Origin: Flectobacillus sp. BAB-3569
Lineage (GTDB): Bacteria > Bacteroidota > Bacteroidia > Cytophagales > Spirosomataceae
Reading direction: 5' to 3'
DNA length: 64,000 nt
Assembly: GCF_002270355.1 (NCBI RefSeq)
Contig: NZ_NJFZ01000042.1
Coordinates: 98,948-162,947 of the forward strand
Part shown: positions 1 through 8,312 of the stretch, piece after piece
Layout: every line of letters begins with the position of its first letter
How positions within the stretch are numbered: the first letter of the stretch is position 1
Notes under the pieces: model-generated
Database searches by the model: none
Told to the model about the DNA's origin: nothing
Seen by the model: the letters and a program-made list of their open reading frames with translations, nothing else
Program-made: the position numbers and the translations under genes

Positions 1-445
1 TTAAATCAAACCATGCAGCCTTGTCGCTGAAGGAATCTGGTGTTGGATTTACTTTTGAAAAATCTACCAAAGCATAATAGCCAATCGAAACGAAACGCTT
101 GTTGAGCCAAGAATTTCTAAATTCCTCTGTATGTCCAAAATCAAGAATATCTGCCAAGGTATTGTTTTTGGAGCGCTCTTCATGACCAAATGTATGATAT
201 TGCTCCAAATAGATGTTTTCTAACCCTGTTCTTTCTCTTAAAATCCTCAATGCCGCTGGGTCGATACCTTCATCCATCCGAACAAAACCACCCGATAAAC
301 TCCACACACCCGAATCATGAACCCTCAAAAGTAAGACTTTTAACTGGTCTTGGTGAAAACCAAAAATGACACTATCTATTGATAGATGGGGAATAAAATT
401 TTGTTTATTTTCCAAAAAACCATTCAAATCAATTTTTCTCTCCAT
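1..445 (-). CDS. NUDIX-domain transcriptional regulator (NrtR/AraR-like), 3' end outside window
   Basis: About 148 residues are readable from an ATG at 445, and the reading frame runs off the left edge. It opens MERKIDLNGFLENKQNF, followed by a NUDIX-like stretch (SVIFGFHQDQLKVLLLRV, then SGGFVRMDEGIDPAALR and LRERTGLENIYLEQYHTFG). This is the N-terminal layout of the NUDIX plus winged-helix regulators common in Bacteroidota sugar loci. The canonical catalytic Nudix box is degenerate here (REx2ExGx residues are not all present), which fits a ligand-sensing regulator better than a hydrolase. The winged-helix half would lie outside the window. It is divergent from the ThuA/PQQ dehydrogenase gene and could regulate it. 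It is a paralogue-type match to the regulator at 30685-31386. Family assignment is good; the ligand is unknown. Confidence 0.75.
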   Translation of the reverse strand, partial: MERKIDLNGFLENKQNFIPHLSIDSVIFGFHQDQLKVLLLRVHDSGVWSLSGGFVRMDEGIDPAALRILRERTGLENIYLEQYHTFGHEERSKNNTLADILDFGHTEEFRNSWLNKRFVSIGYYALVDFSKVNPTPDSFSDKAAWFDL

Positions 446-702
446 GTGATACCTTCTACTTTTTAATTCGTAACTACAAGCTCAAAATAACTTTTATTGC
501 TGTCAAACAAAGCACTTTGATTTTACTTTTTACTCTACACCATCGGTCTACACAATCATGGCGGATAATTACAAATTTATGTAAATATTTTGCTACTTCT
601 AAAAAATCAAGTATTATTGTCTCAAAATGGGAAAATAATAAAAATATACCTTTTAAGAATTTAACTTATCCAATTAACACAACCCTTCAGAACACTATTC
701 CA

Positions 703-3700
703 ATGAAGAATCTTCTTTTCAATCAATGGAGAAAACTGAATCTCTTGTTGTTAGCCTTTGGCTGTACCATTCTTCAGTTTGGTACTTATGCTCAAAATGT
801 AGGTAAACGAGTATTAGTTTTCAGCAAAACTGCTGCATTTAGACATGGATCTATCGAAGTAGGTAAAGTTGCTTTTCAAAAAATGGGAAAAGATAAAGGC
901 TTTTCTGTAGACCTTACGGAAGATGCTAATGCTTTTACCAATGAGAATCTTCGCAAATACAATGCTGTTGTATTTTTGAGTACAACAGGTGACGTGCTTA
1001 ATCCAACCCAACAAGCTGAATTTGAGCGTTATATTCAAGCAGGTGGTGGCTATCTGGGTATTCATGCTGCAACGGATACCGAATATGATTGGCCGTGGTA
1101 TGGCAAGTTGGCAGGCGCTTATTTTCTTGACCACCCAATGACTCCAAGCAATGTTCAAAAAGGTAAATTCTTTGTAGTCGACAAAAACAGTTGGGCTACC
1201 AAGAATATGCCAAGTGAGTTTGAACGTAGTGATGAGTTTTATAGCTTCAAAAACATTAATCCTAAAATTAATGTAGTCGTAAAAATTGATGAGAAAAGTT
1301 ATATCGGTGGCAAAAATGGAGATAACCATCCTATTAGCTGGTATCACGAATTTGACGGTGGTCGTTCGTTCTATACTGCTATGGGTCATACCGATGAAAC
1401 CTTTGCAGAACCTCTTTTCCTAGACCACGTTTGGGCGGGATTAAACTATGTGATGGGTGGAGATTCGCCGAAGCCTTTGGATTTTTCAAAAGCTCGTCCA
1501 GAAGAAAACCGTTTTGCAAAAGTTATTTTAGAAGAAAAGCTCAACGAGCCAATGGAATTGAGCGTGTTGAATGACGGACGTATCTTGTTTATCGAGCGTC
1601 ATGGAGCTGTTCGTTTGTATAATTTGAAAACAAAACAGCTTAAAACCATAGCAAACATTGAAGTTAGTACAAAATATAAAGATAAAGAGGGTAAAGTATC
1701 TGAAGCTGAAGATGGTTTATTGGGTTTGAACAAAGATCCAAATTTTGCTCAAAACCATTGGATCTATTTGTATTATTCAGACCCGAAAGAGTCTAAAAAC
1801 GTTTTGGCAAGATTTGAATTAAAGGGTGATGAACTAGTGATGTCTTCAAAAAAGATTTTGTTAGATATTCCTACACAACGTGAGCAATGTTGTCATACAG
1901 GTGGTTCTATTGCGTGGGATAAAATGGGGAACCTCTATCTTTCGACAGGTGACAATACCAACCCTCACGGCTCAAATGGCTATAGTCCGAGCGACGAACG
2001 CCCTGATCGTGCACCGTGGGATGCTCAAAAATCTTCGGCTAATACCAACGATTTAAGAGGAAAAATTATTCGTATCAAACCTACGAATGACGGTTCGTAC
2101 ACTATTCCTGAAGGTAACTTATTTGCTAAAGGTACGCCAAATACTCGCCCTGAAATTTATACGATGGGACACCGTAACCCATTCCGTATCTCAGTTGACC
2201 AGAAAACTGGATATGTATATTGGGGTGAAGTTGGCCCAGACGCAAGCAAACCAGCGGCCGACCGAGGACCAGAAGGACATGATGAAGTAGGACAAGCGCG
2301 TAAACCTGGCAATTTTGGCTGGCCTCATTTTGTAGGTGATAATAAAGCTTACAATAAATTTGACTTCGTTAAAAATGTTTCATTAGAAAAATGGGATGCC
2401 GCTGCTCCAACTAATACTTCACCCAATAATACTGGCTTGAAAGTACTACCTCCTGCTCAAAAAGCATTTATTTGGTATCCTTATGCTGCTTCAGCTGAGT
2501 TTCCATTAGTTGGCAGTGGTGGTCGTAATGCTATGGCAGGACCAGTATTTTATAGTGAAGATTTCAAAAATGCTAAACGTGCTTTTCCAAAATACTACAA
2601 TGAAAAGTTGTTGGTATATGACTGGATGCGAGGATGGATTATGGCTGTAACGATGGATAAACAAGGTAATCTGACCGATATGGAACAGTTTATGCCAAGC
2701 TATCGCTTTAGTAATCCAATGGATATGGAATTTGATGCTAATGGCGATTTGTATATGCTTGAGTACGGTTCGGGTTGGTTTACAGCCAACGACGATGCTC
2801 GTTTGATTCGTATCGAATATAACGGTGGTAATCGTAAACCAGCTATCCAAATGGCCGCGAACCAAATGGGTGGAGCACTTCCTTTCAAGCTTAGTCTTGA
2901 CTCGAAAGGTACAAAAGATGCAGATGGCGACGCTTTGACATATTCTTGGAAAATTTCTTCGAAAAATGGCTTTAATAAAGTAATTACAACTCCATCAGCC
3001 GATGTAACACTTACAAAAGCTGGAATTTACAATGTAACATTGACTGTATCTGACGGGAAAGGTGGCATTAGTACTCAAGCCATGGAAGTATCAGCAGGGA
3101 ACGAGCCTCCAGTTTTGTCTTTTGATTTACCAAAAAGTAACAAGACCTTCTTCTTCCCTAATAAATCTTTTGACTATGAAGTAAAAGTAAAAGACAAGGA
3201 AGATGGTAGTCTTGAAAACGGCAAAATCAAACCAGAACAAGTAGCCGTAAATATTGATTACTTGGCTGAAGGATTTGACAAAATTACCATTGCACAAGGT
3301 CACCGTTCAGCTGATGCCAGCACAGGTTTGGTAAAAGGTAAAAAATTAATTGATGCGAGTGATTGCCAAGCTTGTCATAGTATGGACAAAAAATCGGTAG
3401 GCCCAACTTACCGTGATGTGGCAAAAAAATACAAAGGCGATGCAGGTGCATTAGAGCGTTTGACTAAAAAAGTAATCTCTGGTGGTAGCGGTGTTTGGGG
3501 CGAAGTAGCCATGGCTGGTCACCCACAATTATCGACAGGTGATGCAGCTGAAATGGTAAAATATATCTTGAGTTTAGCTGATGAAAAAGCAAAAGAAACT
3601 CTTCCGACAAAAGGTAGCTTTACTGCAAAAGTTGGCGCTGGCGACAAAGGGCAAGGGGTATATATCTTGCGTGCATCCTATCAAGACCAAGGAGCAAACG

Positions 3701-4440
3701 GTATTCCATCGTTAAGCTCTGAACAAACTTTTACCTTGCGCAACCCACGTATCAGTCCACATGGATATGACCAATATGAGGCTGTTTCAAAAATGAGTTT
3801 TGGAGGAAATGAATTGATGATTCCAAGTAAATCAGGTTCTTACATTGTGTTGAAAAATGCTGATTTGACTAATATCAAACAATTAGAATTATTAGCGGCA
3901 GCGCCAAAAGCACAACTAAACGCCCAAGGGGGAAAAGTCGAAATTCATCTTGATTCACCAACGGGTAAGCTAGTGGGAGAGTCAACGTTCTTGGAAGCCA
4001 GTGACAAAGCAGGATTTGCTCCTTCGCCGTTAAGCGTTCCAATTAATCCAACAGAAGGATCGCATGATTTGTATATCGTTTTCCAAAATCCAAAAGCCGA
4101 AGGTTCTTTGATGGTAATTATGGGAACAGCTTTCAAAGATGAACTGGAAAATAGTGCTCCAGCACAAGCGGCTGAGCCAACCAAATCGAAGGACTTGAGC
4201 GATTATGCTGGTAAATACAAAATGACAGGATTACCTTTTGAATTCATTGAGGTTGAGATAAAAGATAATAAAGTCATCCTCAACGCTGGAGGACAAGGCG
4301 GTGCACTGACAGAACTTGAGCCAGATAAATATGACGCTGACGGAAAAGCAAAAGTACAATTTCTAAGAGATGACGCTGGAAAAGTCAATGGCGTTAAACT
4401 CGAAGCAATGGGTATGAGCTTTGAAGGTAAAAAACAGTAA
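703..4440 (+). CDS. Secreted ThuA - PQQ-type sugar dehydrogenase - PKD - cytochrome c multidomain protein
   Basis: 1245 residues from the ATG at 703. An in-frame upstream extension to 517 lacks any signal sequence at its start, whereas 703 begins MKNLLFNQW with a hydrophobic core ending in TYAQ, a clear signal peptide. Domains in order: ThuA-like (about 35-250, starting RVLVFSKTAAFRHGS), glucose/sorbosone dehydrogenase beta-propeller (about 265-700; motifs DGLLGLNKDPNF, GHRNPFRIS), PKD-like (about 715-805), mono-haem cytochrome c with C888-QA-C891-H892, a CBM6-like beta domain (about 990-1145) and a short C-terminal beta domain. The family is common in Bacteroidota. Domain logic suggests periplasmic sugar oxidation with electron transfer to the fused haem. 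The substrate is unknown. An intrinsic terminator follows at once. Confidence 0.88.
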   Translation: MKNLLFNQWRKLNLLLLAFGCTILQFGTYAQNVGKRVLVFSKTAAFRHGSIEVGKVAFQKMGKDKGFSVDLTEDANAFTNENLRKYNAVVFLSTTGDVLNPTQQAEFERYIQAGGGYLGIHAATDTEYDWPWYGKLAGAYFLDHPMTPSNVQKGKFFVVDKNSWATKNMPSEFERSDEFYSFKNINPKINVVVKIDEKSYIGGKNGDNHPISWYHEFDGGRSFYTAMGHTDETFAEPLFLDHVWAGLNYVMGGDSPKPLDFSKARPEENRFAKVILEEKLNEPMELSVLNDGRILFIERHGAVRLYNLKTKQLKTIANIEVSTKYKDKEGKVSEAEDGLLGLNKDPNFAQNHWIYLYYSDPKESKNVLARFELKGDELVMSSKKILLDIPTQREQCCHTGGSIAWDKMGNLYLSTGDNTNPHGSNGYSPSDERPDRAPWDAQKSSANTNDLRGKIIRIKPTNDGSYTIPEGNLFAKGTPNTRPEIYTMGHRNPFRISVDQKTGYVYWGEVGPDASKPAADRGPEGHDEVGQARKPGNFGWPHFVGDNKAYNKFDFVKNVSLEKWDAAAPTNTSPNNTGLKVLPPAQKAFIWYPYAASAEFPLVGSGGRNAMAGPVFYSEDFKNAKRAFPKYYNEKLLVYDWMRGWIMAVTMDKQGNLTDMEQFMPSYRFSNPMDMEFDANGDLYMLEYGSGWFTANDDARLIRIEYNGGNRKPAIQMAANQMGGALPFKLSLDSKGTKDADGDALTYSWKISSKNGFNKVITTPSADVTLTKAGIYNVTLTVSDGKGGISTQAMEVSAGNEPPVLSFDLPKSNKTFFFPNKSFDYEVKVKDKEDGSLENGKIKPEQVAVNIDYLAEGFDKITIAQGHRSADASTGLVKGKKLIDASDCQACHSMDKKSVGPTYRDVAKKYKGDAGALERLTKKVISGGSGVWGEVAMAGHPQLSTGDAAEMVKYILSLADEKAKETLPTKGSFTAKVGAGDKGQGVYILRASYQDQGANGIPSLSSEQTFTLRNPRISPHGYDQYEAVSKMSFGGNELMIPSKSGSYIVLKNADLTNIKQLELLAAAPKAQLNAQGGKVEIHLDSPTGKLVGESTFLEASDKAGFAPSPLSVPINPTEGSHDLYIVFQNPKAEGSLMVIMGTAFKDELENSAPAQAAEPTKSKDLSDYAGKYKMTGLPFEFIEVEIKDNKVILNAGGQGGALTELEPDKYDADGKAKVQFLRDDAGKVNGVKLEAMGMSFEGKKQ

Positions 4441-4453
4441 CATAAATACTCAA

Positions 4454-4500
4454 TGAATAAGGGGAATGGCACAAATGTGCCATTCCCCTTATTCATTTTT
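4454..4500 (+). terminator. Rho-independent terminator of the ThuA/PQQ dehydrogenase gene
   Basis: A perfect 19-bp stem (arms 4454-4472 and 4477-4495, loop AAAT) is followed by TTTTT at 4496-4500, 14 bases after the stop codon. There is no T-run on the minus side, so it acts on the plus strand. Confidence 0.9.
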
Positions 4501-4537
4501 AAGAAATTCTACTGAAAATCAGCAAACTACAACAATC

Positions 4538-4876
4538 TTATCCTATTCGATTTAGCTCATTTCTCAAAATCAAAATATGTCCAATAAACACTCCTGCTGG
4601 AACAACATAACTTTTGAAAACGAATATAAATAAAAAGTAAATCAGAGTAAACGCTACCAAACGTACAGTCAGCTTGTTCATCATCTGGTCTGGTAAACGG
4701 TAGCGACTCAATTGAAAAACTTGGTATAAAGAATATCCAAAACAGCTCCAATCAATAATTCTGAAATAATCATTGATCCCAGTGTGAAAATCACCTTTTA
4801 AAAAGAAGCCAAGGTCGACAAGGATAAAAATCATTCCTAATAAAATAACTGTTCTGATGATATAGGTACTTCTCAT
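4538..4876 (-). CDS. Small integral membrane protein, unknown function
   Basis: 112 residues from an ATG at 4876. I see three or four hydrophobic segments: about 9-28 (VILLGMIFILVDLGFFL), a weaker one near 42-56, and 70-105 (VAFTLIYFLFIFVFKSYVV and the following AGVFIGHILIL). There is no signal peptide cleavage site, no cysteine pair and no recognised motif. It is monocistronic and is separated from the YHS gene upstream by a terminator at 4949-4977. I do not recognise the family. The regular hydrophobic pattern and the ATG start make it a probable real gene rather than a chance reading frame. Confidence 0.6.
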   Translation of the reverse strand: MRSTYIIRTVILLGMIFILVDLGFFLKGDFHTGINDYFRIIDWSCFGYSLYQVFQLSRYRLPDQMMNKLTVRLVAFTLIYFLFIFVFKSYVVPAGVFIGHILILRNELNRIG

Positions 4877-4948
4877 GCTTTAGCGATAGTTTGTGTTGAT
4901 TTAGGTAAATACTTTTAGAGCGACACCCCAAAAGATTTTCACAAAAGT

Positions 4949-4977
4949 AAAGGGCTGGAAGAAATTCCCAGCCCTTT
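4949..4977 (-). terminator. Terminator downstream of the copper-locus operon
   Basis: 10-bp perfect stem (4949-4958 with 4968-4977), immediately beyond the stop of the YHS gene at 4982. On the minus strand it is followed by TTTACTTTTG; on the plus side by TTTTT, so it may work in both directions. Confidence 0.75.
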
Positions 4978-4981
4978 TTCT

Positions 4982-5230
4982 TTATTTCTTCACAAACTTT
5001 TCAGGTTTTTTATCAAACATCTCTTTACATACTACGCTACAAAAGCCATATTGCTTGCCTTTGTAGGTACTCGTAAACTTCGTATCTTTTTCAGCGTGCA
5101 TTTTGCAAACGGGATCTTTTGCTTCCATTGCCACTGTCTCTTTTTTACTTTCACTCCCTGCTTTTTTGTCTTTAGGGGCTTGTTGGAAACTTGCTACAAG
5201 TACCAACATTGAGCATAAGATTGTCTTCAT
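4982..5230 (-). CDS. Secreted YHS-domain metal-binding protein
   Basis: 82 residues. An N-terminal hydrophobic stretch (MKTILCSMLVLVASF) looks like a signal or anchor sequence, followed by a Lys/Glu-rich linker and a YHS domain with DPVCKM near residue 40 and the downstream FCSVVCKEMF Cys pair. YHS/TRASH domains bind soft metals, often copper or silver. It is the last gene of the minus-strand set that starts at 9956, 14 bases after the outer-membrane barrel gene, and a terminator follows. Context with MbnP/MbnH-like proteins supports a role in periplasmic copper handling. The metal identity is inferred, not seen. Confidence 0.85.
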   Translation of the reverse strand: MKTILCSMLVLVASFQQAPKDKKAGSESKKETVAMEAKDPVCKMHAEKDTKFTSTYKGKQYGFCSVVCKEMFDKKPEKFVKK

Positions 5231-5244
5231 TATTGAATTTTGGA

Positions 5245-6159
5245 TTAAAACATAAAGGTAATATGGGCACTTGTACGAGCATTTGCTTTTAATTCGCCCC
5301 TCGATAACTCTTGTGCAAAAGGCATCTGATGCGTTACGCCAAGGCTAAATTTCTTAAAAAATGCCTCACATCCAATATTTGCAGAGGCCATATAGCCACC
5401 AGTATCTTTGTTCACAATACCCTTATCATGGTCATTTTGAGCATATTCCCAATAAACGCCAGCATTGGGCATAAGGGTATTTCCTTGGCCAAAATCTTTT
5501 GCATAAAACGCTGTCAAGGCGCTTGTTAGCTTATTGCCATACCGATACTGATTACTATTTTCAGTATTGATCTTATAAGTCAAATCAGTATTCAACCCCC
5601 ATCGATCATAACGAACTGTATAAATGGCATTTAGCAAAAAATCTGTGCTACCCGTACCTAATTGAAAGTTAGGATTAGCTACTTCTTCGGAGCTATTCAA
5701 ATCATATTTAAACTTTCCAGTTGGAGCTTTTATCCCAACACCCAGCATTAAATTATGGTTTACGGTGTGTACTGTACTATCCCAAAAAGTATTTAGCACA
5801 TTGTAATGACCTAATACTGTAATATCGCCCAATCCTTGAATAGTATTGGTAATATTAGGTAAAATCTGCGTTTGAGCATTAAAGTTATAAGGTACAAAAG
5901 CCAAAATTTGTACTTTCTTCAATGGATAAAATCGTCCCCAAAGTTCGGTCGTATGAAAACTTTCCTTGGTTTTCAGTAATTGCGAGTTGAGATGCGAATC
6001 AAAGTTTGAATAGCGATAACGCAATCCTAAAAAGCCTCGGTGAGATTGTGGCAGTATCCCAAAAAAGGCATTCCCATTGGAGCATCCACAAATATCACAA
6101 GCACGGCTTTCGTAAAAAAATGTACAACAGAATATGAGTAAAAATATCTTGAATCGCAT
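5245..6159 (-). CDS. Outer-membrane beta-barrel protein with N-terminal CDICGC metal motif
   Basis: 304 residues from the ATG at 6159. The frame could be extended to a GTG at 6183, but the ATG gives a proper signal peptide (MRFKIFLLIFCCTFFYESRA). The mature protein would begin CDICGCSNGNAFFG, a Cys-rich motif typical of a Bacteroidota family annotated as transporter or beta-barrel. The rest alternates aromatic beta-strands (FLGLRYRYSN, ITVLGHYNVL, LMLGVGIKAPTGKF) and ends in HITFMF, a classic C-terminal barrel signature. It lies 37 bases after the second MbnH-like gene and 14 bases before the YHS gene, so it is probably the outer-membrane component of the same metal locus. Direction of transport cannot be read from sequence. 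Confidence 0.85.
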   Translation of the reverse strand: MRFKIFLLIFCCTFFYESRACDICGCSNGNAFFGILPQSHRGFLGLRYRYSNFDSHLNSQLLKTKESFHTTELWGRFYPLKKVQILAFVPYNFNAQTQILPNITNTIQGLGDITVLGHYNVLNTFWDSTVHTVNHNLMLGVGIKAPTGKFKYDLNSSEEVANPNFQLGTGSTDFLLNAIYTVRYDRWGLNTDLTYKINTENSNQYRYGNKLTSALTAFYAKDFGQGNTLMPNAGVYWEYAQNDHDKGIVNKDTGGYMASANIGCEAFFKKFSLGVTHQMPFAQELSRGELKANARTSAHITFMF

Positions 6160-6195
6160 AAAAACATAGTTAAAAATTGACACCCCTCCCTAAGA

Positions 6196-7209
6196 TTATT
6201 GCAATCTTTTATCAGCTAAAAAGGTCTTGTCTGTCAACGTTTTTAGAAAAGCTATTACCTGCTTTTTTTGTTCATCTGTCAACGAAACACCACCTTTAAG
6301 TGCAGGGTCTAGATTTGGAGTATTCTGAACGTCATCGGTATAATGGTTCAAAACAGCCTCCAAGGTATAAAAACGACCATCATGCATATAAGGTCCTGAT
6401 ACTTCGATGTTTCGCAAACTCGGTACTTTAAATTTGTATTTGTCGGTTTCTAACTCGGTAATTTTTCCTCGCCCAAAATCCTCAGATCCTTGAATTCTCA
6501 AGCCATTATTACGGTAGGATTGATTCGTAAACAAAACACCACTATGACAAGAGGCGCATTTTTGTTCAAAAAGACTTTTGCCCGCCAGTTCATCCGCTGT
6601 AAAAACTGCCCCTGCTTCTTTTCTCATGACTTTATCGTATTTTGAATCAGCAGAAACCAAGGTCAACATATATTGAGAAAGTGCCTTCAAGAATCTTTGT
6701 GTATTGATTTCTTCTGTTCCAAAAGCCTTTTTAAACTGACTAGGATAGTAGGAAGTCTTGCGAAGTTTTTCAAGAATAACTCCAATTTTCTCATCCATTT
6801 CAACTGGATTTTCAATAGGAGCGAGGGGAACAAAATCTAAGTCACCAACACCACCATCCCAAAAAAACTCTGATTGCCAAGCCAAATTTTGAATCGGTAA
6901 CGAGTTGCGGGCTCCTACTTTTCCATCAATCCCATGGCTCAAATCATGACCATGATGTGTAAAAGCAAAACTCTGACTATGACATTCTGAACAGCTAATC
7001 GTATTGTCGCGCGATAAAAGCGGGTCAGCAAACAAAGCTTTGCCCAATTCAAAGCCTTCGGGCGTAATAGGATTACGCGCTAAATCATAAGTAGGCGCTG
7101 GGAAATTACTAGGTTGCTCGAAGCGTATTGTTGGCGTTGTCTCAGATTTTGTACATGCTATCAGACTTAAAAAAGTCATCAAAAATATGAATTGAACACA
7201 TTTCATCAT
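6196..7209 (-). CDS. Di-haem cytochrome c peroxidase family protein, MbnH/MauG-like (second copy)
   Basis: 337 residues from the ATG at 7209. The frame stays open to a TTG at 7278, but 7209 overlaps the stop of the preceding small gene (ATGA), indicating translational coupling, and gives a lipoprotein signal (FLMTFLSLIAC). Two haem motifs are visible: C73-SE-C76-H77 and C218-AS-C221-H222. Family motifs include GFELGKALFADPLLS, WDGGVGDL, FKVPSLRN and GPYMHDGRF. The protein belongs to the bacterial di-haem peroxidase/MauG superfamily. Association with an MbnP gene points to the MbnH branch, in which the di-haem protein oxidises a tryptophan of MbnP. It is paralogous to the gene at 8313-9413, sharing order and motifs throughout. 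Confidence 0.9.
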   Translation of the reverse strand: MMKCVQFIFLMTFLSLIACTKSETTPTIRFEQPSNFPAPTYDLARNPITPEGFELGKALFADPLLSRDNTISCSECHSQSFAFTHHGHDLSHGIDGKVGARNSLPIQNLAWQSEFFWDGGVGDLDFVPLAPIENPVEMDEKIGVILEKLRKTSYYPSQFKKAFGTEEINTQRFLKALSQYMLTLVSADSKYDKVMRKEAGAVFTADELAGKSLFEQKCASCHSGVLFTNQSYRNNGLRIQGSEDFGRGKITELETDKYKFKVPSLRNIEVSGPYMHDGRFYTLEAVLNHYTDDVQNTPNLDPALKGGVSLTDEQKKQVIAFLKTLTDKTFLADKRLQ

Positions 7210-7403
7210 TTCAGGTAGATTGATAATATTCCCACAAGCAATAGTCCAAATGAGAATAAATGAAATAGAAATAGCCAAAAAACTAATCTGCTTTCAGTAG
7301 TCAAACGGATAATTTCAAATAACCTTTCGGCAATACTTGGCTTGGGAAGTAACACAATTCCAGTGCCTTCAAGCCACTTTTCAAGTTCGTATCTTCTAAG
7401 CAT
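7206..7403 (-). CDS. Small single-pass membrane protein coupled to the MbnH-like gene
   Basis: 65 residues, ATG at 7403, ending in a TGA whose first base pair overlaps the ATG of the downstream di-haem gene (ATGA, 7209-7206). The N-terminal half is soluble and charged (MLRRYELEKWLEG). A strong membrane segment lies near 40-62 (LVFWLFLFHLFSFGLLLVG). I do not recognise a family. The stop/start overlap, the ATG start and the charged-then-hydrophobic layout argue for a real gene. It could be a membrane anchor or maturation helper for the di-haem protein; that is a guess from position only. Confidence 0.6.
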   Translation of the reverse strand: MLRRYELEKWLEGTGIVLLPKPSIAERLFEIIRLTTESRLVFWLFLFHLFSFGLLLVGILSIYLK

Positions 7404-7437
7404 TTCTTGCTATCTTGATTAGTCTAAACAGCGATAA

Positions 7438-7459
7438 AGGGACAAAGATTTTTGTCCCT
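7438..7459 (-). terminator. Hairpin between mbnP-like gene and the second mbnH-like pair
   Basis: Perfect 9-bp stem (7438-7446 with 7451-7459, loop of four). On the minus strand it is followed only by TTTATC, so it may be a partial terminator, attenuator or mRNA-stabilising hairpin that sets different levels for the upstream and downstream genes. Confidence 0.55.
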
Positions 7460-7471
7460 CTATGTTATTAA

Positions 7472-8281
7472 TTAGTCATTATGTACGTGGTCTACTACAA
7501 ACATATTTTTGTAATTATTGGCAATCGGAGTAGCCAGTGCAGGAGACATAATTACAGCAGCATCTGCCAATTTAAGCGTTGTAGTACCAGAAAATACCTT
7601 AGTTACATCAGCCACAAAATGAATCGTCGGAGCAATACTTTTGCGCACGGTCATCGTGCTTGGCAATGAAAGCGTAACGGTTCTTAAATTATTGGCAGTA
7701 ACACTGGTACGACCACCAAAACCACCTACATGGTATTGATATTTTCTCAAACCAGCTGCATTTGCAGCTACTGCTGACGATGTCCCTTCTAATTTCATGA
7801 AGATATAACCTGAGTTCCATGACCAGTACATACCATCATCTGAGAATCCTGCTGGGTCTAATACACCTGTACGTTCTTCTACTGGCGAAATACTCTTTAC
7901 GCTATCTACACCAATAGTAAAGGTAACTTCCTTATAATCAGCCGCAGGAACATCTTTTAATGATTGAATCAAGGTTTTGCTATCTGCTTGACGAACCAAA
8001 AAATATTGATTTTTGAGGTCAACTTTACTACCATCAACTTTTTTCAATGAAACATTACTGATATAATAATTTAGAGTAGTAATCGTAAAATCCTCACCAG
8101 CAGCATTTTTAGCAGTGGTAGAACCCAACACAATTTTTTGTCCGCCCATCAAGTTATCAAACTCAAGACTTACATTGTTTTTATCACTTGCGCCAATTGG
8201 CTCTACATCATCTTTAGTACATGAAATTACCGTAAAAAACGTAAGAGCAATAATTGATAATGATTTGAATAAAGATTTCAT
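7472..8281 (-). CDS. MbnP-like copper-binding lipoprotein
   Basis: 269 residues. The signal ends in TFFTVISC, a lipobox. The body matches the MbnP family: SLEFDNLMGGQKIVLG, TLNYYISNVSLKK, and the hallmark MYWSWNSGYIFMKLEG with W153-S-W155. MbnP proteins bind copper. In the methanobactin operon of methanotrophs the partner MbnH converts a tryptophan of MbnP to kynurenine, creating a Cu(I) site; the WxW motif seen here is the place to expect this. The gene is 31 bases after one di-haem MbnH-like gene and upstream of another. No methanobactin precursor or biosynthesis genes are present, so this is a stand-alone MbnP/MbnH set, as in many non-methanotrophs. Confidence 0.88.
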   Translation of the reverse strand: MKSLFKSLSIIALTFFTVISCTKDDVEPIGASDKNNVSLEFDNLMGGQKIVLGSTTAKNAAGEDFTITTLNYYISNVSLKKVDGSKVDLKNQYFLVRQADSKTLIQSLKDVPAADYKEVTFTIGVDSVKSISPVEERTGVLDPAGFSDDGMYWSWNSGYIFMKLEGTSSAVAANAAGLRKYQYHVGGFGGRTSVTANNLRTVTLSLPSTMTVRKSIAPTIHFVADVTKVFSGTTTLKLADAAVIMSPALATPIANNYKNMFVVDHVHND

Positions 8282-8312
8282 TTTGTAAAATGTCTTTTAT
8301 AATGTTTTTGAT

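Noticed and set aside
517..702. N-terminal extension of the ThuA/PQQ protein
   Set aside because: It is poor in typical coding pattern and places the signal peptide 62 residues inside; the ATG at 703 is preferred.
814..1389. 191-codon minus-strand frame inside the ThuA/PQQ gene
   Set aside because: Antisense shadow of a well-supported multidomain gene; no family features.
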